Shown one piece after another: positions 62,701-64,000 of a stretch of 64,000 bases of DNA. A program made the translations under genes and the position numbers. Source of the DNA: WVYX01 sp039592335 (GTDB taxonomy: Bacteria; Gemmatimonadota; Gemmatimonadetes; Gemmatimonadales; GWC2-71-9); assembly GCA_039592335.1 (NCBI GenBank), contig JBDHBX010000002.1, positions 136,738-200,737 on the forward strand, written 5' to 3'. How positions within the stretch are numbered: the first letter of the stretch is position 1; each line of letters begins with the position of its first letter. Below the pieces are notes generated by a model. That model was given only the letters and a program-made list of their open reading frames with translations. It was not told the DNA's origin and searched no databases.

Positions 62701-63188
62701 CGCTGCGCACCACGACGCTGGCGGCCGCGTCGGCGGACTTCCACCATCGCGGATTCTCGCGCCCCTACCGCAAAGGCGGCCGCTACGGCCCACACTGGTT
62801 CGACTACGCCCGGGTCACGGCGGAGTCGCCCTGGCTACCCCTGCAGGGCAACCTGACGCGCCACGGCGACGTGCTGCCGCTGTTGCTCGCGTCGGACGAC
62901 ATGTACGTCGTCATGGGGCCGGGCGACGAGGGGACGCTGGAGTTCGAGGCCGGCGGCGTGCCCCGGCTGCCGGAGGGGTGGACCCGCGACTTCCTGCTCT
63001 ACACCGACGGGTGGGTGAAGGACGCGGACCGCAACACCGCCTTCGGGAACACGGTGGATCCGCTCCCGTTCCACCGCATGTCGCGCTACCCGTACGGGCC
63101 GGAGGAGGCGTACCCCGACGATGCGGCGCACCGCGCGTATCTGGAGACCTATCAGACCCGGAGTGGCAGCCGAGGGGACCCCCGCTAG
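59706..63188 (+). CDS. Large TPR + FG-GAP/VCBS lipoprotein with long C-terminal region
   Basis: 1160 residues. A lipoprotein-type signal (VVAGVVCGC, C21 or C23) precedes TPR units at about 38-170 (SAAVAFERLTRIAPREALGF, DAKQQIGRALELDPEDPNI). FG-GAP/VCBS repeats run from about 290 to 640 with DxDxDG calcium loops (DYDQDGDADLYVV, DYDNDGRLDLYVV, DVDHDGDLDLYVAN) and a short UnbV-like part (HYLQLQLVGLGPGSGKNN). The last 500 residues (from KGSCPFLYAWNGEAYEFVTD) include beta-rich segments such as RVTLFLRGWIFPTDASIN and are otherwise unrecognised. Last gene of the cluster; it probably acts on the cell surface. Confidence 0.9.
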   Translation: MASATRVSHAAILMVVAGVVCGCEPARQPVTPEMLTVRTVGLAHFEEGRLDSAAVAFERLTRIAPREALGFANLGLVRLLTGQFPDAKQQIGRALELDPEDPNIQLMQAKLYELTGRSAEARTELSRLVERHPRHVKALYALAQLNATVEAETVRAEQGEYLQRVVELMPANLVARLELVEFLVRQPDADAAAMHMEQLRQQLAELPRDAQPYFDDALAHMRAGRAEEALEPTIIFHNFMKREAIYQAGNFELLWPFDSSVTTFSEDISLGAAAAAAVLEAIRFTDVTATVELDGVPATSGVAPGIALGDYDQDGDADLYVVARQQGAWSRLLRNDGGRLTNVTRDAGVRPRAGETSARFADYDNDGRLDLYVVRAGRNLLYRNDGRGSLRDVTRSAGVGDLGYGHDALFVDVDHDGDLDLYVANSGPNALYRNNVDGTFVEMAGALGVVGGDHASRGAALGDFDGDGDVDLFVVNEDTTNVLFSNLRQGRFLDVTQEWGLATAAGSGAAAVGDYDNDGDLDLFVAARDGTSHRLYANGGGGRFVPDARADSVLATLPGVFGLDATFLDFDNDGHLDLAVAGETGVRLLHNEGASSFADVSALLPEDLTGAARLAATDFDRDGDLDLFVATTEGLRLLRNDGGNANHYLQLQLVGLGPGSGKNNHFSIGAKLEVRAQDLYQMRVVAEPVTHFGLGPRRQADVVRAVWTNGVPQNWLYRDGDQRLVEQQVLKGSCPFLYAWNGEAYEFVTDLMWRSAIGMPLGIMGARQATYAPPGASQEYVRIPGELLQPRDGAYSLQITAELWEFIYVDEVQLLVVDHPDSVDVYVDEKFVPPAPAKLQVYQVARPRAPVAATDDRGNDLLDALRDPDDVYVANFIPDRYQGITRPHDLVLDLGDLAGAERVTLFLRGWIFPTDASINVAMSQTGAVEAIAPSVQVVGRDGAWHTVVPSMSFPAGKNKLVVLDLTGMFPTDDYRVRIRTNMDIRWDHVFFTTEAPGSPLRTTTLAAASADFHHRGFSRPYRKGGRYGPHWFDYARVTAESPWLPLQGNLTRHGDVLPLLLASDDMYVVMGPGDEGTLEFEAGGVPRLPEGWTRDFLLYTDGWVKDADRNTAFGNTVDPLPFHRMSRYPYGPEEAYPDDAAHRAYLETYQTRSGSRGDPR

Positions 63189-63673
63189 GGACGGGCTCGC
63201 GTGTCCTCTCTGGGTGTCAAATGGAACGCTATTTCGGATGGGGGTAGGAGGGGAAAAGCCGGCCGAGTTCGACCGGCTGGGCCCGAATATCCGCCGAATA
63301 TCGGTGGCCCTCTAAAGGGCTATATGCCACGGGCTTGACAACCCTTGTCCCGGGGCGAAGATTGACTCGATCAAGCGTACGATTTCATGCGTACGATTTC
63401 ATGGAGGGAGCCGCGTAGACGACCTTGCAGGGTTTGACTCCGATGGAACTAAGTTTCTACCACAATTGAAGTTACGGTAATCCGTCGGGCGGACTTCCAG
63501 AGGCACCCTCTCTGCCTCTTTCTGCGCAGGTCGTCGCGCAACAACTCAAGTTTCGAACGCAGACTCACTGGTCACCTGCCCAACGTGCGGGCGTATCCGT
63601 GCTTTGGTGCAGTGCTGCGCTGCGAGGCCTGAGCCCTCCTGTAGTCAGCACCCTTCTCTTTAAGGAGGCCTGT
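63189..63673. other. 485-base intergenic region with a short tandem repeat
   Basis: No supported gene is seen. Near the left end a 6-bp stem (63257-63262 with 63273-63278) may act as a weak terminator for the 50-63 kb cluster. TTGACA at 63335-63340 is a good -35 box with no clear -10 (AAGATT at 63358). GCGTACGATTTCAT occurs twice in tandem (63375-63388, 63389-63402). The long leader before the SusC-like gene, lower in GC than its surroundings, may hold its promoter. Confidence 0.6.
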
Positions 63674-64000
63674 ATGAGTTGGAGTCCCGTTGGCAAGCGC
63701 TTAGCAAGGGCTTGGCCGGTCCTCATCGGACTTGCCGCCTTCGCCTTTGCGGCGCCCACGGACGCCCAGGCTCAAATGACCGTCACCGGTACGGTGATGG
63801 ACGAGGCCGGGATGCCCGTGGCGAACGCGCAGGTTCTGATCCAGAGCCTGACGCTGGCCACCACGTCGGGTGAGGACGGCACGTACCAGTTGTTCGTGCC
63901 GGCGGCCCGCATGGCTGGCCAGACCAGCGTACAGCTCACCGCTCGCCGGATTGGCCTGCGGGCGCAGACTGTGACCGTCGCGCTCGTCGCCGGCGGTGCG
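63674..64000 (+). CDS. SusC/RagA-type TonB-dependent receptor, N-terminal fragment
   Basis: The first 109 codons of a gene that continues past the window. ATG 63674 has a strong AAGGAGG ribosome site (63662-63668). A signal peptide covers about residues 1-35 (ending TDAQAQ). Then comes a carboxypeptidase-regulatory-like domain (VTGTVMDEAGMPVANAQVLI, EDGTYQLFVPAARMAG, TARRIGLRAQTVTVAL), the usual start of SusC-like outer-membrane receptors; the plug and barrel are off the window. Substrate unknown. An outer-membrane protein carrying only the regulatory-like domain remains possible. Confidence 0.8.
   Translation, partial: MSWSPVGKRLARAWPVLIGLAAFAFAAPTDAQAQMTVTGTVMDEAGMPVANAQVLIQSLTLATTSGEDGTYQLFVPAARMAGQTSVQLTARRIGLRAQTVTVALVAGGA

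Overview
The window is a gene-dense, GC-rich bacterial chromosome segment. It has short intergenic gaps, many ATGA or GTGA stop/start overlaps, frequent GTG starts, and one tRNA gene. I see no rRNA, insertion sequence, prophage or CRISPR array. The gene mix points to a Gram-negative-type, aerobic, soil or sediment lineage, most likely Gemmatimonadota: an aa3-type oxidase, an OprP-like porin, ECF sigma factors with non-canonical partners, FG-GAP/UnbV lipoproteins, YVTN-propeller c-type cytochromes and the start of a SusC-like outer-membrane receptor. That assignment is an inference from gene style; no phylogenetic marker was compared.

Layout, left half. 0-6 kb: cytochrome c oxidase subunits I, III and IV, heme O synthase and a DUF885 hydrolase. 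6-11 kb: an HtrA protease and DnaK on the minus strand, divergent from a rhomboid protease, then a porin. 12-16 kb: a purine salvage operon (small beta-grasp-like protein, adenosine deaminase, concentrative nucleoside transporter, purine nucleoside phosphorylase). A long hairpin lies between it and the next operon. 16-20 kb: an ECF sigma factor, a membrane partner and three exported HEAT-repeat proteins. 20-28 kb: an M48 protease, a frameshifted membrane protein, a minus-strand run (thiD, HAD 5'-nucleotidase, NhaC antiporter, saccharopine-dehydrogenase-like protein), then an RNA methyltransferase and a prepilin peptidase. 28-33 kb: a second ECF sigma/anti-sigma pair with two DUF4097 proteins and a metallopeptidase-like lipoprotein.

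Layout, right half. 33-38 kb: DUF445, SDF and NhaC membrane proteins. 37.8-41.5 kb: the conserved ffh-rpsP-rimM-trmD-rplS-rnhB operon, in which trmD lacks the segment carrying the SAM-binding GRYEG loop. 41.7-45.7 kb: a TPR protein, a sigma-54 activator and two paralogous lipoproteins. 46-47 kb: a SWIB protein with a histone-H1-like basic arm, and tRNA-Lys. 47-50 kb: an HprK-rel-A-type cassette (nucleotidyltransferase, PqqD-like protein, HPr-kinase-like ATPase). Its PqqD protein carries an internal Tat-like segment and a six-cysteine tail. 50-63 kb: a long same-strand cluster of secreted beta-propeller proteins, c-type cytochromes, two periplasmic binding proteins, a DAHP synthase and a 1160-residue TPR/FG-GAP lipoprotein. 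The window ends inside a SusC-like gene.

The strongest candidates for undescribed biology are the PqqD/Cys-tail cassette with its upstream 48-bp tandem repeat, the sigma/HEAT operon, and the propeller-cytochrome cluster. Two genes (about 22.1 kb and 49.1 kb) carry single-base frameshifts and trmD carries an apparent in-frame deletion. These could be real decay or assembly error and need read-level checking.
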